Under the pieces are notes generated by a model. It did not search any database, was not told the DNA's origin, and worked only from the letters and a program-made list of their open reading frames with translations. The position numbers were made by a program, and so were the translations under genes. A stretch of 64,000 nt of DNA, from positions 3,101,001-3,165,000 of the forward strand of contig NZ_CP033433.1 in NCBI RefSeq assembly GCF_003713065.1. Reading direction: 5' to 3'. This document shows, one piece after another, positions 1 to 8,627 of the stretch; within the stretch, counting starts at the first letter, position 1, and each line of letters opens with the position of its first letter. Origin of the DNA: Cohnella candidum. GTDB lineage: Bacteria; Bacillota; Bacilli; Paenibacillales; Paenibacillaceae.

Positions 1-334
1 CGGCCAACAAATAGGAACCGAAATCTTCCGGGTACCCTCGGCTTCCGGTATACCCATGAAAATGTACGACGCACGGCAGCTTCGTCCCTGCCGGGACGAA
101 CCCGGGCCGCAGATACCAGCCGTGGATCCGCGTGTCGTCGAAGCCCTCGTATTCGACTTGATAGGCTTCCACGTGCGGCATCGGCGTTTCCGTCTTCCGC
201 ATGGCGGCATGAAGCGGCTTGCCTTCGAATTGTTTCAGCGTTTCTTCCCAATAGGTCTCCAAATCCGGACGCGCCGTCAGCGGAGGCTCGTATTGCTCCA
301 AATCCGCGATCCTGCGGGAAACGGCATGGCTCAT
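1..334 (-). CDS. Acetylxylan esterase / cephalosporin-C deacetylase family (CE7), partial at window edge
   Basis: N-terminal 111 residues of a minus-strand gene that runs off base 1. I translated it by hand: it begins MSHAVSRR at an ATG ending at 334 and shows the N-terminal pattern of the AXE1/CE7 family, including a beta strand followed by HFHGYTGSRG, where the Gly-Tyr pair would form the oxyanion hole of the alpha/beta hydrolase. The catalytic Ser, Asp and His lie outside the window. Family members remove acetyl groups from xylo-oligosaccharides and cephalosporin C, usually in the cytoplasm. It starts 13 bases after the stop of the aldo/keto reductase, so the two are probably cotranscribed. 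Confidence 0.82.
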   Translation of the reverse strand, partial: MSHAVSRRIADLEQYEPPLTARPDLETYWEETLKQFEGKPLHAAMRKTETPMPHVEAYQVEYEGFDDTRIHGWYLRPGFVPAGTKLPCVVHFHGYTGSRGYPEDFGSYLLA

Positions 335-347
335 TCCAAGCAACTCC

Positions 348-1340
348 TTACGCTTTCAGAATCGACTCGATCGCGGCGAGCTCATCCTCGCCGAACGCCA
401 GGTTGTTCACGATCGCCGCGTTGTCGTCGAGCTGGCTTGCCTTGCTCGCGCCGATCAGCACGCTCGTCACGCGGTTGCCGCGCAGTACCCACGACAAGGC
501 CATTTGGGCCAGCGATTGGCCGCGCGCTTGCGCGATGTCGTTCAATTTGCGAACCTTTTCGACGCGCTCGGGGGTGATATTGTTTTCGTTCAGGAACACC
601 GATGCGCCGGCCGCACGGGAATCCGCCGGAATCCCGCTTAAGTACTTGTTCGTCAGCAAACCTTGCTCGAGCGGCGAGAAGGCGATGGAGCCGACGCCGT
701 TCTCTTCGAGCACGTCCAGGAGCTCATCCTCGATCCAACGGTCGAACATGCTGTAACGCGGCTGATGAATGAGCAGCGGGGTGCCGAGCCGCTTCAGGAT
801 CGCGATCGCTTCGCGCGCTTGCGGAGCCCGGTAATTCGATATTCCGACGTACAGCGCTTTGCCGGAACGCACGATCTGGTCAAGTGCACCCATCGTTTCT
901 TCGAGAGGGGTTTCCGGATCCGGACGGTGATGATAGAAGATGTCGACGTAATCGAGCCCCATCCGTTTCAGGCTTTGGTCCAGGCTGGAAATCAGGTACT
1001 TGCGAGAGCCCCAGTCTCCGTACGGGCCTTCCCACATGTAGTAGCCGGCTTTGGTCGAGATGATGAGCTCGTCGCGATACGGCTTCAAGTCGGTCGCGAG
1101 CAGGCGGCCGAACATATCTTCCGCGGAGCCCGGAGGGGGTCCGTAATTGTTGGCCAGGTCGAAATGGGTGATGCCGAGGTCGAACGCGCGGCGCACGAGC
1201 GCCCTCCCGTTCTCGAAAGTATCGATGCCCCCGAAGTTGTGCCACAGCCCCAGCGATACCGCCGGCAGCTTCAGCCCCGAGCGGCCGACGCGGTTGTACT
1301 GCATGCCCGCGTATCGGTCGGATTTTGCCAAGTACGTCAT
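348..1340 (-). CDS. Aldo/keto reductase, YghZ/MgrA (L-glyceraldehyde 3-phosphate reductase) type
   Basis: 330-residue NADPH-dependent aldo/keto reductase. Tetrad residues can be seen: Asp in HFDLANNYG, Tyr in the same stretch, Lys in ISTKAGYY and His in DIFYHHRPD. The HHRPD block and the NYGPPPGSAE loop are typical of the YghZ group, which reduces small aldehydes such as L-glyceraldehyde 3-phosphate and methylglyoxal. I chose the ATG at 1340 (MTYLAKSD) rather than a much longer upstream frame because GGAG lies just before it and because it makes an ATGA overlap with the stop of the upstream radical SAM gene, a sign of translational coupling. The true substrate cannot be told from sequence. 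Confidence 0.88.
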   Translation of the reverse strand: MTYLAKSDRYAGMQYNRVGRSGLKLPAVSLGLWHNFGGIDTFENGRALVRRAFDLGITHFDLANNYGPPPGSAEDMFGRLLATDLKPYRDELIISTKAGYYMWEGPYGDWGSRKYLISSLDQSLKRMGLDYVDIFYHHRPDPETPLEETMGALDQIVRSGKALYVGISNYRAPQAREAIAILKRLGTPLLIHQPRYSMFDRWIEDELLDVLEENGVGSIAFSPLEQGLLTNKYLSGIPADSRAAGASVFLNENNITPERVEKVRKLNDIAQARGQSLAQMALSWVLRGNRVTSVLIGASKASQLDDNAAIVNNLAFGEDELAAIESILKA

Positions 1341-3127
1341 GACTCCTGCCCCTTCCCGGATTCCGATAATGATTGCTGATCTGCAGCCGCCGCTTGCCCG
1401 TCCGGCAGCGGCAGCGCGACAAGCCGCGGCGGCTCGTCTTCGCCCGAGTACAGGATCACGAGCGCCGTTCCCGCCGTTTTGTCGGTTCGGCCTTCCTGGA
1501 CCCATGCGCCGTAGTCGAACGGAATGCGGTCGAGTGCCGCTTTCTTTTGCAGTTCCCGCTCCTCCATGCCCAGCTTTTCCGCCGCCCATCTCAGGCCTTG
1601 CATCCAGTCCTTCTTCTCCAGCCGGTCCTCCCACCACGTCTTGCGGGGCTTGTATTTATGCTGCAGGTAGTAGTCGATTTTGAGAAGCGCCATCGCGACG
1701 TCCGTATCCAGTCCTTCCGGCCGGTCCGCCTCGAGGAACGACCACAGCCGAATGAACAGGTCCTCGAGCTGATGGCCGATCCGGCTCCAGCCTCGGGATT
1801 CCCAGTAGTCGCCGAAGCGCTGGAAGAAATCGAACGGGGACGGGTACACGGTCGTGACCAGGTATTCCATCGTCCGATCCATCCGGTGGGCGTTCCAGTA
1901 TTTCTCCAGCACGTCTTCCACCCGTTTGATCCGCACGATGTCGGAGAACGGCATGACGTCGCTGCCCAGCATCTCGTATGGCGCCCGCTCCATATACACG
2001 TAACCGTATTTCGCCGCGTCCAGCCGCAGGCCCGTTCCCCGCAGCATTTTCAGGAAACCCAACTGCAGCTCCTCGGGACGCAGCGCGAACACGTCGTTGA
2101 ACGTCTTGCGGAACGTATCGTAGTCCTCGTGCGGGAGCCCGGCAATCAGATCGAGGTGCTGGTCGATATTACGGCTTTCCTTGATTTTGTTCACGGTCCG
2201 GGAAAGCTTCGCGAAGTTTTGCCGGCGCTGCACCGCGAGGTTCGTCGGATCGTTCGTCGACTGGACGCCGATCTCGAACCGGAACACGCCCGGAGGGGCA
2301 TGCTCCGCCAGGAAATCGAGCACCTCGGGACGCATGATGTCCGCGGTGATCTCGAACTGGAACACGCAGCCGCGGTGGTTGTCGATCAGGAATTGAAAAA
2401 TTTCCATCGCGTAATCTCGCTTGATGTTAAACGTCCGGTCCACGAATTTGATCAGCTTCGCCCCGCTATCGATCAAGTACGACAGGTCCGATTTGACCCG
2501 TTCCATATCGAAATAACGGACGCCGACCTCAATGCTCGACAGGCAAAACTGGCAGCTGAACGGACATCCGCGGCTCGTCTCGAAATAGACGACGCGGTTT
2601 CGCAGGGTGGGAATATCCTCCGCAAACCGCTGCGGGGACGGGATGTCGTTCAAATCCAGCTTGGGCCGCCCCGGCGTGATGATGGCTTCGGCTTGTCCCT
2701 CTTTGCGATAAGCAAGGCCGAAGACAAAATGGTATTTCCGGTCTCCCGCGATTTGGCGCAGCAGGTCCCGGAACGTTTCTTCGCCTTCCCCCATGACGAT
2801 GAAATCCACGGCGGGCAGCCGGTTCATCCACTCGGCCGTATCGTAAGAAACCTCCGGTCCTCCCAGCACGATTTTCACGTCCGGCAGTACTTTCCGCAGC
2901 ATGTCCACGACGGTGATCGTCTCTTCGATGTTCCAGATGTAGCAGGAGAACCCGATGACGTCGGGCTTCTTCGAGAACAGGTCGGCCGCGATGCTCATGG
3001 CGGGATCCTTGATCGTATATTCGGCCAGCTGCACGTCGAACTCCTCCGCGCAGAAAGCTTTCAAGTATCGAATGGCTAGCGAGGTATGAATATATTTGGC
3101 GTTCAGCGTCGCGAGTACGACGTTCAT
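1337..3127 (-). CDS. B12-binding domain radical SAM protein (DUF4080 type)
   Basis: 596 residues. The N-terminal about 140 residues look like a cobalamin-binding Rossmann domain (VIGFSCYIWN, IVLGGPEVS, FIVMGEGEETF). The radical SAM domain follows, with a CX3CX2C cluster motif in SRGCPFSCQFC near residue 190, then a C-terminal region like DUF4080. Such enzymes use a 4Fe-4S cluster, S-adenosylmethionine and often cobalamin for radical methylation or rearrangement; the substrate of this subgroup is unknown to me. The ATG at 3127 has an AAGAGG ribosome binding site. It is the first gene of the unit with the reductase and the CE7 esterase, but nothing shows a shared pathway. Confidence 0.88.
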   Translation of the reverse strand: MNVVLATLNAKYIHTSLAIRYLKAFCAEEFDVQLAEYTIKDPAMSIAADLFSKKPDVIGFSCYIWNIEETITVVDMLRKVLPDVKIVLGGPEVSYDTAEWMNRLPAVDFIVMGEGEETFRDLLRQIAGDRKYHFVFGLAYRKEGQAEAIITPGRPKLDLNDIPSPQRFAEDIPTLRNRVVYFETSRGCPFSCQFCLSSIEVGVRYFDMERVKSDLSYLIDSGAKLIKFVDRTFNIKRDYAMEIFQFLIDNHRGCVFQFEITADIMRPEVLDFLAEHAPPGVFRFEIGVQSTNDPTNLAVQRRQNFAKLSRTVNKIKESRNIDQHLDLIAGLPHEDYDTFRKTFNDVFALRPEELQLGFLKMLRGTGLRLDAAKYGYVYMERAPYEMLGSDVMPFSDIVRIKRVEDVLEKYWNAHRMDRTMEYLVTTVYPSPFDFFQRFGDYWESRGWSRIGHQLEDLFIRLWSFLEADRPEGLDTDVAMALLKIDYYLQHKYKPRKTWWEDRLEKKDWMQGLRWAAEKLGMEERELQKKAALDRIPFDYGAWVQEGRTDKTAGTALVILYSGEDEPPRLVALPLPDGQAAAADQQSLSESGKGQES

Positions 3128-3193
3128 GGTGCGTTCCTCTTTTCAAGTCGGGCTGTTACTCTCAACGTCTATTGTAACGGATATCGGCGCATG

Positions 3194-3221
3194 AAAAAAC
3201 CGCGGGGAGCAACGTCCCCGC
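3194..3221 (-). terminator. Rho-independent terminator after the GH1 gene
   Basis: On the minus strand a GCGGGGA/TCCCCGC hairpin with a six-base loop is followed by GGTTTTTTC. It lies 15 bases past the GH1 stop and separates that gene from the downstream radical SAM unit. Confidence 0.8.
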
Positions 3222-3236
3222 AGTCCGTCCTTTTTC

Positions 3237-4589
3237 TTATGCGTCCAATCCGCTTTCCGCGATCACTTTTTGGATGAAATAATAGCTGTCCTTCGGATGG
3301 CGGGCCAGCGTTTCGTAGTCCGTGTACACGATGCCGAACCGTTTGCGGTAGCCTTCGGCCCATTCGAAGTTGTCGAGCAGCGACCAGGCAAAATAGCCCT
3401 TGAGCGGCACGCCCGACTCGATCAACCGATGGCACTGGATAAAGTGTTTGCGGAAATACGCCGTCCGCAGCTCGTCATGGATGCGATTGTCCTCGGTCAG
3501 CGTGTCGTCGTAGCAAGCGCCGTTCTCCGTGATGTAGATGGGCGTGTCCCCGTACTCTTCATGCACCCATTTGAGCGTTTTGTACAGGGCCTCGGGATAG
3601 ACGTTCCAGTCCATGAAGGTCCGGTCGAAGCCGACCTGCACGTCCTCGCAATCGAAGAGTCCCTCGTTCTTCTTATAGCGGCCGTAGTTGCCGGTGTAGA
3701 AGTTGATGCCGATGAAGTCGATCTTCTGCGCGATCGTCTCCATGTCGCCGGGTTGGATCGGGACTTCGGCGCCTTTGGTTTTGAACCATTCGACGAGAAA
3801 TTGCGGATACGTGCCTTTGAAGGTCGGATCCATGAACCACTCGTTGCCCCAAGCGCGGGAACGGCGGGCCGCTTCGACGTCTTCGGGGGAGTTCGTGTAA
3901 GGCTCGCACCAGCCGAGGTTGTGGGTCGTGCCGATCTCTCCCTTGATCCCGAGCGCGCGGAACTTCTGAACGGTCAAGCCGTGCGCGACGAGGCAGTGGT
4001 GGGCGACCGTCACGCCGAGCTGAAGGTCCTTAAGACCCGGGGCGTGGATGCCGAGCGTGTTGGACAGGAACGAGACGCACCACGTTTCGTTAAACGTGAT
4101 CCATTGCTTGATCTTGCCGTCGAAAGCTTGGAAAACGGTTTCTGCGTAACGCACGAAAGCGTCGATCGTGGAACGGTTCGCCCATCCCCCTTGATCCTGC
4201 AGCGCCTGCGGCAAATCCCAATGGTACAGCGTCGCGCAAGGCTCGATGCCCGCAGCAATCAGCGCGTCTACGACGCGGGAGTAATAATCCAGGCCTTCTT
4301 GATTGAGTTCCCCGGTTCCTTGCGGATAAATGCGGGGCCATGCGATCGAAAACCGGTATGCTTTGACGCCCAGCTTCTTCAGCAGCGCGATGTCTTCTTC
4401 GTAGCGGTGGTAGCTGTCGCATGCGACGTCACCGGTATCTCCGCCGACCACCTTGCCCGGCGTGTGCGAGAACGTATCCCAAATGGACGGACCGCGTCCG
4501 CCTTCCTTCGCTGCGCCTTCGATTTGATACGACGCCGTGGCGGTTCCCCAGACGAAATCTTTCGGAAAATCCAAACGAGCCAATGCCAT
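3237..4589 (-). CDS. Glycoside hydrolase family 1 beta-glucosidase
   Basis: 450-residue GH1 enzyme hydrolysing beta-glucosides or related beta-glycosides by the retaining mechanism. It begins with the family signature FVWGTATASYQIEGA, which includes the subsite -1 Gln. The acid/base Glu is in TFNETWC (most members have NEP, so Thr replaces Pro here) and the nucleophile is in YITENG. There is no signal peptide, so it is intracellular and probably acts on imported oligosaccharides. The start is uncertain: ATG at 4589 sits directly after GGAGGAG, so a TTG two codons on (4583), with better spacing, is possible. A small lipoprotein gene lies upstream and a terminator follows. Confidence 0.93.
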   Translation of the reverse strand: MALARLDFPKDFVWGTATASYQIEGAAKEGGRGPSIWDTFSHTPGKVVGGDTGDVACDSYHRYEEDIALLKKLGVKAYRFSIAWPRIYPQGTGELNQEGLDYYSRVVDALIAAGIEPCATLYHWDLPQALQDQGGWANRSTIDAFVRYAETVFQAFDGKIKQWITFNETWCVSFLSNTLGIHAPGLKDLQLGVTVAHHCLVAHGLTVQKFRALGIKGEIGTTHNLGWCEPYTNSPEDVEAARRSRAWGNEWFMDPTFKGTYPQFLVEWFKTKGAEVPIQPGDMETIAQKIDFIGINFYTGNYGRYKKNEGLFDCEDVQVGFDRTFMDWNVYPEALYKTLKWVHEEYGDTPIYITENGACYDDTLTEDNRIHDELRTAYFRKHFIQCHRLIESGVPLKGYFAWSLLDNFEWAEGYRKRFGIVYTDYETLARHPKDSYYFIQKVIAESGLDA

Positions 4590-4698
4590 CTCCTCCAACA
4601 GGTTAGGTTTGGTTTCTCCTCCTACTATTCGATGGAAAACGTTTTATTCCTGCTGCGCGAAGATGAAATCATCTGCTGAAAATGAAGCTGGCCCGCGC

Positions 4699-4911
4699 TT
4701 ATGCCGGCAAGATGAAGGAATCTACCAGCCTTTCATTCTCCCGTTCCGATGGATTCACGGAGCCCTGCGGCAGCTTTGCCGGCGGCGTTCCCCGAACGGC
4801 TGTCGGCGTCTTCGGAGCGTCGGCGATTCCCGGTCGCTGTCCGCAGGCGCTAAGCGCGAATACGATGGCGGCAAGCGCCGCGAATATCCCAAAACGGCTG
4901 ATCGATCGCAT
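4699..4911 (-). CDS. Small putative lipoprotein
   Basis: 70-residue protein with a positively charged start (MRSISRFG), a hydrophobic stretch and a lipobox ending FALSAC followed by Gly. It should be lipidated and anchored outside the membrane. The mature part is about 50 residues, rich in Pro and charged residues, with no domain I recognise. The ribosome binding site is poor (a run of G about 13 bases upstream). The clear lipobox supports it as a real gene. Its stop is 109 bases before the GH1 start on the same strand. Confidence 0.55.
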   Translation of the reverse strand: MRSISRFGIFAALAAIVFALSACGQRPGIADAPKTPTAVRGTPPAKLPQGSVNPSERENERLVDSFILPA

Positions 4912-5001
4912 CGTTACTCATGACCCCCCGGAATCATTCTATGCCAATAAGACGAATGAGAACGAATAAATGTTGCTTCCGGGAGAAATTTTACCTGAAT
5001 T

Positions 5002-5994
5002 TTACAAAACCGCTCTTGTTTTGTGACGTGCTGAATTCAGGCATGCCTCAAGCAGCCTCATACCTGCGACCGCGTCTTCCGCAGGGAAAGCGGCCGGCTC
5101 CAATCCGCGCACCGTGCGGGCGAATTGATCGGCTTGGAGGATGTAGGCGTTCACGCCGTACGGACCTTCCCGACGTTCGCCATCCGTGGTCACGACGGTG
5201 ATCGAATCGTTATCCGCGCCCGGCAGGAACGACGGATCCAGCAGGATGCGGCCTTCCGAACCGACGATCTCCAGCGTATTTCGGAACGCGGCCCACATGC
5301 CGCAATCGAACGTGAGCGAGACGCCGCCCGGGAACTCCACAAGACCCGAAGCCATCATGTCGACGCCGCCGTGCTCGGGCGAGAATTTCGCTTGCACCGT
5401 CACCGCTTCCGGTTCCTCGCCCGTAAAATATCGCGCGGCGCTGAGCGGATAACAACCGACATCGAACACCCCTCCTCCGCCCCACTCGGCATTGTGGCGG
5501 ATATCGCCGGTATTGCCCGCGCCGTTATAGGTAAAGACCCCGTGGATGGCCCGGAGTTGTCCGATTTCCCCGCTGCGCAAAATCTCCTTCGCCCTGGCGA
5601 TGCGGGGATGGTGGCGGTACATGAACGCTTCCGCCAGGTGCACGCCGGCCTCCCGGCAAACGTCGGCCATTTCCTGCGCTTCCGCTGCGTTCAAAGCGAT
5701 CGGCTTTTCGCAGAGCACGTGTTTGCCCGCGCGGGCCGCGGCGATCGTCCACGGCTTGTGAAGATGATTGGGAAGCGGGATGTATACCGCTTCGATCTCC
5801 GGGTCGGCAAGCATGTCCTCGTAACTGCCGTACGCTTTCGGAAGCCCATACTGTTCGGATTTCCGTTTCGCCTTCTCCAGGTCCCGGCTGGCGATTCCGA
5901 TCAGCTCCGCGGTCTCCGACGCCAGCAGCGCGGGAATCACGTCCCTGTCGCCGATCCCGGCCGCTCCCAGCATTCCCCAACGCAAACGTTCCAC
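5002..5994 (-). CDS. Gfo/Idh/MocA family oxidoreductase
   Basis: 330-residue NAD(P)-dependent sugar dehydrogenase-like protein. The Rossmann motif GAAGIG is near the N-terminus, the catalytic Lys is in CEKPIAL, and VFDVGCYPLS marks the C-terminal domain. Members act on glucose, inositol, xylose or amino sugars; the substrate here is not clear. I place the start at GTG 5994 (VERLRWG) because AAAGGA lies nine bases upstream; the open frame continues 12 codons further up without a ribosome binding site. It is divergent from the Cof-type phosphatase gene. Confidence 0.88.
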   Translation of the reverse strand: MERLRWGMLGAAGIGDRDVIPALLASETAELIGIASRDLEKAKRKSEQYGLPKAYGSYEDMLADPEIEAVYIPLPNHLHKPWTIAAARAGKHVLCEKPIALNAAEAQEMADVCREAGVHLAEAFMYRHHPRIARAKEILRSGEIGQLRAIHGVFTYNGAGNTGDIRHNAEWGGGGVFDVGCYPLSAARYFTGEEPEAVTVQAKFSPEHGGVDMMASGLVEFPGGVSLTFDCGMWAAFRNTLEIVGSEGRILLDPSFLPGADNDSITVVTTDGERREGPYGVNAYILQADQFARTVRGLEPAAFPAEDAVAGMRLLEACLNSARHKTRAVL

Positions 5995-6116
5995 AGCCCA
6001 ACATCCTTTCGATATGGAATTCGGCACCATTATATCACAGCGTCCGAACTTCCACCCCGGCCCTTTTTGCGCTACAATGAAGCGAATATGCGCCGCCGAC
6101 AGAAAGGATGAAACCG

Positions 6117-6920
6117 ATGCCTTACCGCTTGATGGCCGTCGATCTGGACGACACGCTGCTGACCGACGACTTGACCGTGACCGAAAGCACCAAAAAAGCG
6201 ATGAAACGGGCGATCGCCGAGGGATTTCACCTGACGATCGCGACCGGGAGAATGTTCGACTCCGCCCAGCAAATCGCGAAGCAGGTCGGCCTGAACGTCC
6301 CGATCATCACGTACCAGGGCTCCCTGATCAAAAACTTGCTGGACGAGCAAGTCCTGTACGAACGCTCCGTTCCCGCCGATGCCGCCGCAAGGCTGTACGA
6401 ATACTGCAAGCAGCACGGGCTTCACCTGCAAACCTACATCGACGACAAGCTTTACGCGCCGGAAGAAAACGACCGGCTGAAAGCATACGCCAAGCAATCG
6501 AACATCCCGTATACGATCGTGCCGGATTTCGCCGCATTGCTCGCCGGCTCCCCTAAACAGACGAAGATGATCATCATCGACGAGCCCGAACGGTTGGACG
6601 CCATCAAACCCGAGCTGGCCGAACTGATGGGGCCGGAAGTCCACCTGACCAAATCCAAAAGCCATTACCTCGAGTTTCTCCACCGCGAGGGAACCAAAGG
6701 ACATGCGCTCCGGTTCCTGGCCGCCCATTACGATATTCCGTTGGAAGAGACGATCGCCGTCGGCGATGCCTGGAACGACCGGGAAATGATCGAAGCCGCC
6801 GGTCTCGGCGTCGCGATGGCCAACGCCGTTCCCGCGCTGAAGGAGCTGGCGGATTTCGTAACGCTGAGCAACAACGAAGACGGCGTTCGTCACGTGCTCG
6901 AGAAATTCGTGCTGGCATAA
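6117..6920 (+). CDS. Cof-type HAD-IIB phosphatase
   Basis: 267-residue haloacid dehalogenase-superfamily hydrolase. Motif I is DLDDTLL with the nucleophile and general acid Asp, motif II is the Thr in IATGRM, the Lys motif lies in the C-terminal third, and motif IV is GDAWND. The C2B cap lies in the middle. Members dephosphorylate sugar phosphates, FMN or PLP. I choose ATG 6117 (MPYRL): AAAGG lies nine bases before it, whereas the ATG at 6108 touches the same Shine-Dalgarno sequence. Confidence 0.9.
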   Translation: MPYRLMAVDLDDTLLTDDLTVTESTKKAMKRAIAEGFHLTIATGRMFDSAQQIAKQVGLNVPIITYQGSLIKNLLDEQVLYERSVPADAAARLYEYCKQHGLHLQTYIDDKLYAPEENDRLKAYAKQSNIPYTIVPDFAALLAGSPKQTKMIIIDEPERLDAIKPELAELMGPEVHLTKSKSHYLEFLHREGTKGHALRFLAAHYDIPLEETIAVGDAWNDREMIEAAGLGVAMANAVPALKELADFVTLSNNEDGVRHVLEKFVLA

Positions 6921-6941
6921 CGAGGATAGGCTGCAAATGAA

Positions 6942-6976
6942 AAGGCACCTTGGAGAGCGATTCTCCAAGGTGCCTT
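6942..6976. terminator. Bidirectional terminator between convergent genes
   Basis: A perfect 15-bp stem (AAGGCACCTTGGAGA and its complement) with a five-base loop lies between the Cof-type phosphatase and the YcxB-like gene, with T-rich sequence after it on the plus strand and before it on the minus strand. Confidence 0.85.
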
Positions 6977-6989
6977 CTTTCAAGATGTG

Positions 6990-7514
6990 TCAGCCGTTCA
7001 ATTTCAGCTTCCCGGCCGGCAAATGCTTTCTCAGCGCAGCGCGGATTTCTCCGATGTCCGCGATGTCCCGTTTGGGTATCATCACGACTTTGTTTCGGGA
7101 CAAATAAAGGATGACGGCCTTGCCGATTTCCCTCGCCTTGAACACGTCGTCCCAAGGGACCTGGACCGTCGTGTCCCCGGTCGTATGCAGAATTCCCTTT
7201 TCCGTCAGGACGATATGCTGCTCGAGCTTGGACACCTTGTCGCTCTCGAAAATCCGGGTCGTGCGGACTTTGATTCTCCACAATTGGAAAATGAGCAAAA
7301 TGCCGCTGATGAAGAACGCCGCCGGTATGACGATGGCCAAGTTGCCGGAATCCCCAAGTACCCCGCTCAATTGCGCGAAAATGACGAACAGGCACCAATA
7401 GAACAGAAACAATCCGGCCAGCTGCCACCGGCCGTGGTAAAGATTAAACCCTGCGTAATCCTCCGCGGTAAGATTGACGCGAACGGAGGGATCGCGCGTT
7501 ACGGACTCCGACAT
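6990..7514 (-). CDS. YcxB-like membrane protein
   Basis: 174 residues. Two hydrophobic helices lie near residues 30-50 and 58-80. A soluble C-terminal part follows, with the pattern ILHTTGDTTVQVPWDDVFKAREI and MIPKRD that I associate with the YcxB-like C-terminal fold, a PH-like domain. Function is unknown for this family. The ATG at 7514 has GGGG about seven bases upstream. It lies 15 bases downstream of the membrane-GNAT gene, so the two are probably one operon. Confidence 0.7.
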   Translation of the reverse strand: MSESVTRDPSVRVNLTAEDYAGFNLYHGRWQLAGLFLFYWCLFVIFAQLSGVLGDSGNLAIVIPAAFFISGILLIFQLWRIKVRTTRIFESDKVSKLEQHIVLTEKGILHTTGDTTVQVPWDDVFKAREIGKAVILYLSRNKVVMIPKRDIADIGEIRAALRKHLPAGKLKLNG

Positions 7515-7529
7515 TTCCTTTCCCCTTCC

Positions 7530-8510
7530 TTATACGCCGAGCTTTTTTTCCATCGTCAGGGCTTTCACCGTGCCCGTCTCGCGAACGACCAGCTCCTGGT
7601 CCACGATTTCGTATCCCATGTCCTGGTACATATTGACGTTCTTTTGCGCGGTCTGTCTCACCTTGCACCGGCAAACATTGAGGCCCCTGCCGATCCCGAA
7701 TTGCTCGATCCATTTGACCAGCCGTTTGGCGTAACCCCTGCGCCGGCGCGACGGAAGCACGGACAAGCGGAAGAACGTGATGACGTCTTCGTTAATGCCG
7801 TAACGCACCATGGCGGCCGGATTCCCGTCTTCATGCAAAATGAACGCGCCTTCTCCGCCCCGCAACGCTTCCCGTACGGATTCCACGGTCTCGTCGAGCG
7901 CGCTGGACGGCGGCACGGCGGCACGGAACTCTTCGAAGGCCGCCATCATGAGCGAATGCACGGTCTCGGCGTCTTCCGGCGTCGCCGCCCGGATTTCCAC
8001 CTCGGGATCGACTCTCACGCGGGGAGCCGGCAGCGTATCCGCCTCATCGATCGGATCGGCAGCTTCGGCATCCGCGCCGTCCGCCGTTTCTCCGACCTCC
8101 TTCGCTGCCGCGCGGGCTTGTCCCGGCTGCGGGATCGGCTGGTCCAGGAAATAGGCTTTGGCCGTTCGGCTGAACAAGAAGAACAAAATCAGCACGCCCA
8201 GCACCATTTCGAGTTGCGGAAGCAACGAAGCCGAGAACCATAACACGACGACGGACGATAAAATCGCGGGCATCCTTTTTTTGCGCCGGACGAACCAAAG
8301 CGTCACCAGGACGGCAGCTGCGGGCAGCAGCAAATTCACGAACACCATCAAGATCTGCCCGCCCGTCAGCTGATCGATTTTGTATTTGGCGTTTTCTTCG
8401 GCGCTCGGATTCACCAGAAGCCTCAGATTCAGGGCCACGGCGGCCGCGGACATGAATAAACGGATATATAGCAGCCAAATGGCGATTTGGATGCTGCGCG
8501 GTTTGGTCAA
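7530..8510 (-). CDS. Membrane domain fused to GNAT acetyltransferase
   Basis: 326 residues in two parts. Residues 1-130 contain about four hydrophobic helices; an Ala/Glu/Asp-rich linker follows. Residues about 165-326 form a GNAT domain with the acetyl-CoA-binding motif A in RLSVLPSRRRRGYAKRL and a final YQDMGYEIV segment typical of motif B. It would acetylate an amine at the inner face of the membrane; the acceptor is unknown. The start is TTG 8510, supported by AGGAGGA seven bases upstream. I cannot recall this pairing from well-known acetyltransferases. Confidence 0.75.
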   Translation of the reverse strand: MTKPRSIQIAIWLLYIRLFMSAAAVALNLRLLVNPSAEENAKYKIDQLTGGQILMVFVNLLLPAAAVLVTLWFVRRKKRMPAILSSVVVLWFSASLLPQLEMVLGVLILFFLFSRTAKAYFLDQPIPQPGQARAAAKEVGETADGADAEAADPIDEADTLPAPRVRVDPEVEIRAATPEDAETVHSLMMAAFEEFRAAVPPSSALDETVESVREALRGGEGAFILHEDGNPAAMVRYGINEDVITFFRLSVLPSRRRRGYAKRLVKWIEQFGIGRGLNVCRCKVRQTAQKNVNMYQDMGYEIVDQELVVRETGTVKALTMEKKLGV

Positions 8511-8590
8511 ATTCCGTTCCTCCTCATTCTTTTACCGTTAAATTTCGTCCCGAGCGGACGCATTTCCTCCATTGTATGTATTTTGAGCCG

Positions 8591-8619
8591 GAAAAACAAA
8601 AAGCGCGGCCTCGCCGCGC
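8591..8619 (-). terminator. Terminator of the sulfate transporter operon
   Basis: On the minus strand a GCGCGGC/GCCGCGC stem with a three-base loop is followed by TTTTTGTTTTT, just past the stop of the sulfate-binding protein gene. This is a strong intrinsic terminator. Confidence 0.88.
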
Positions 8620-8627
8620 CTTTCGCG

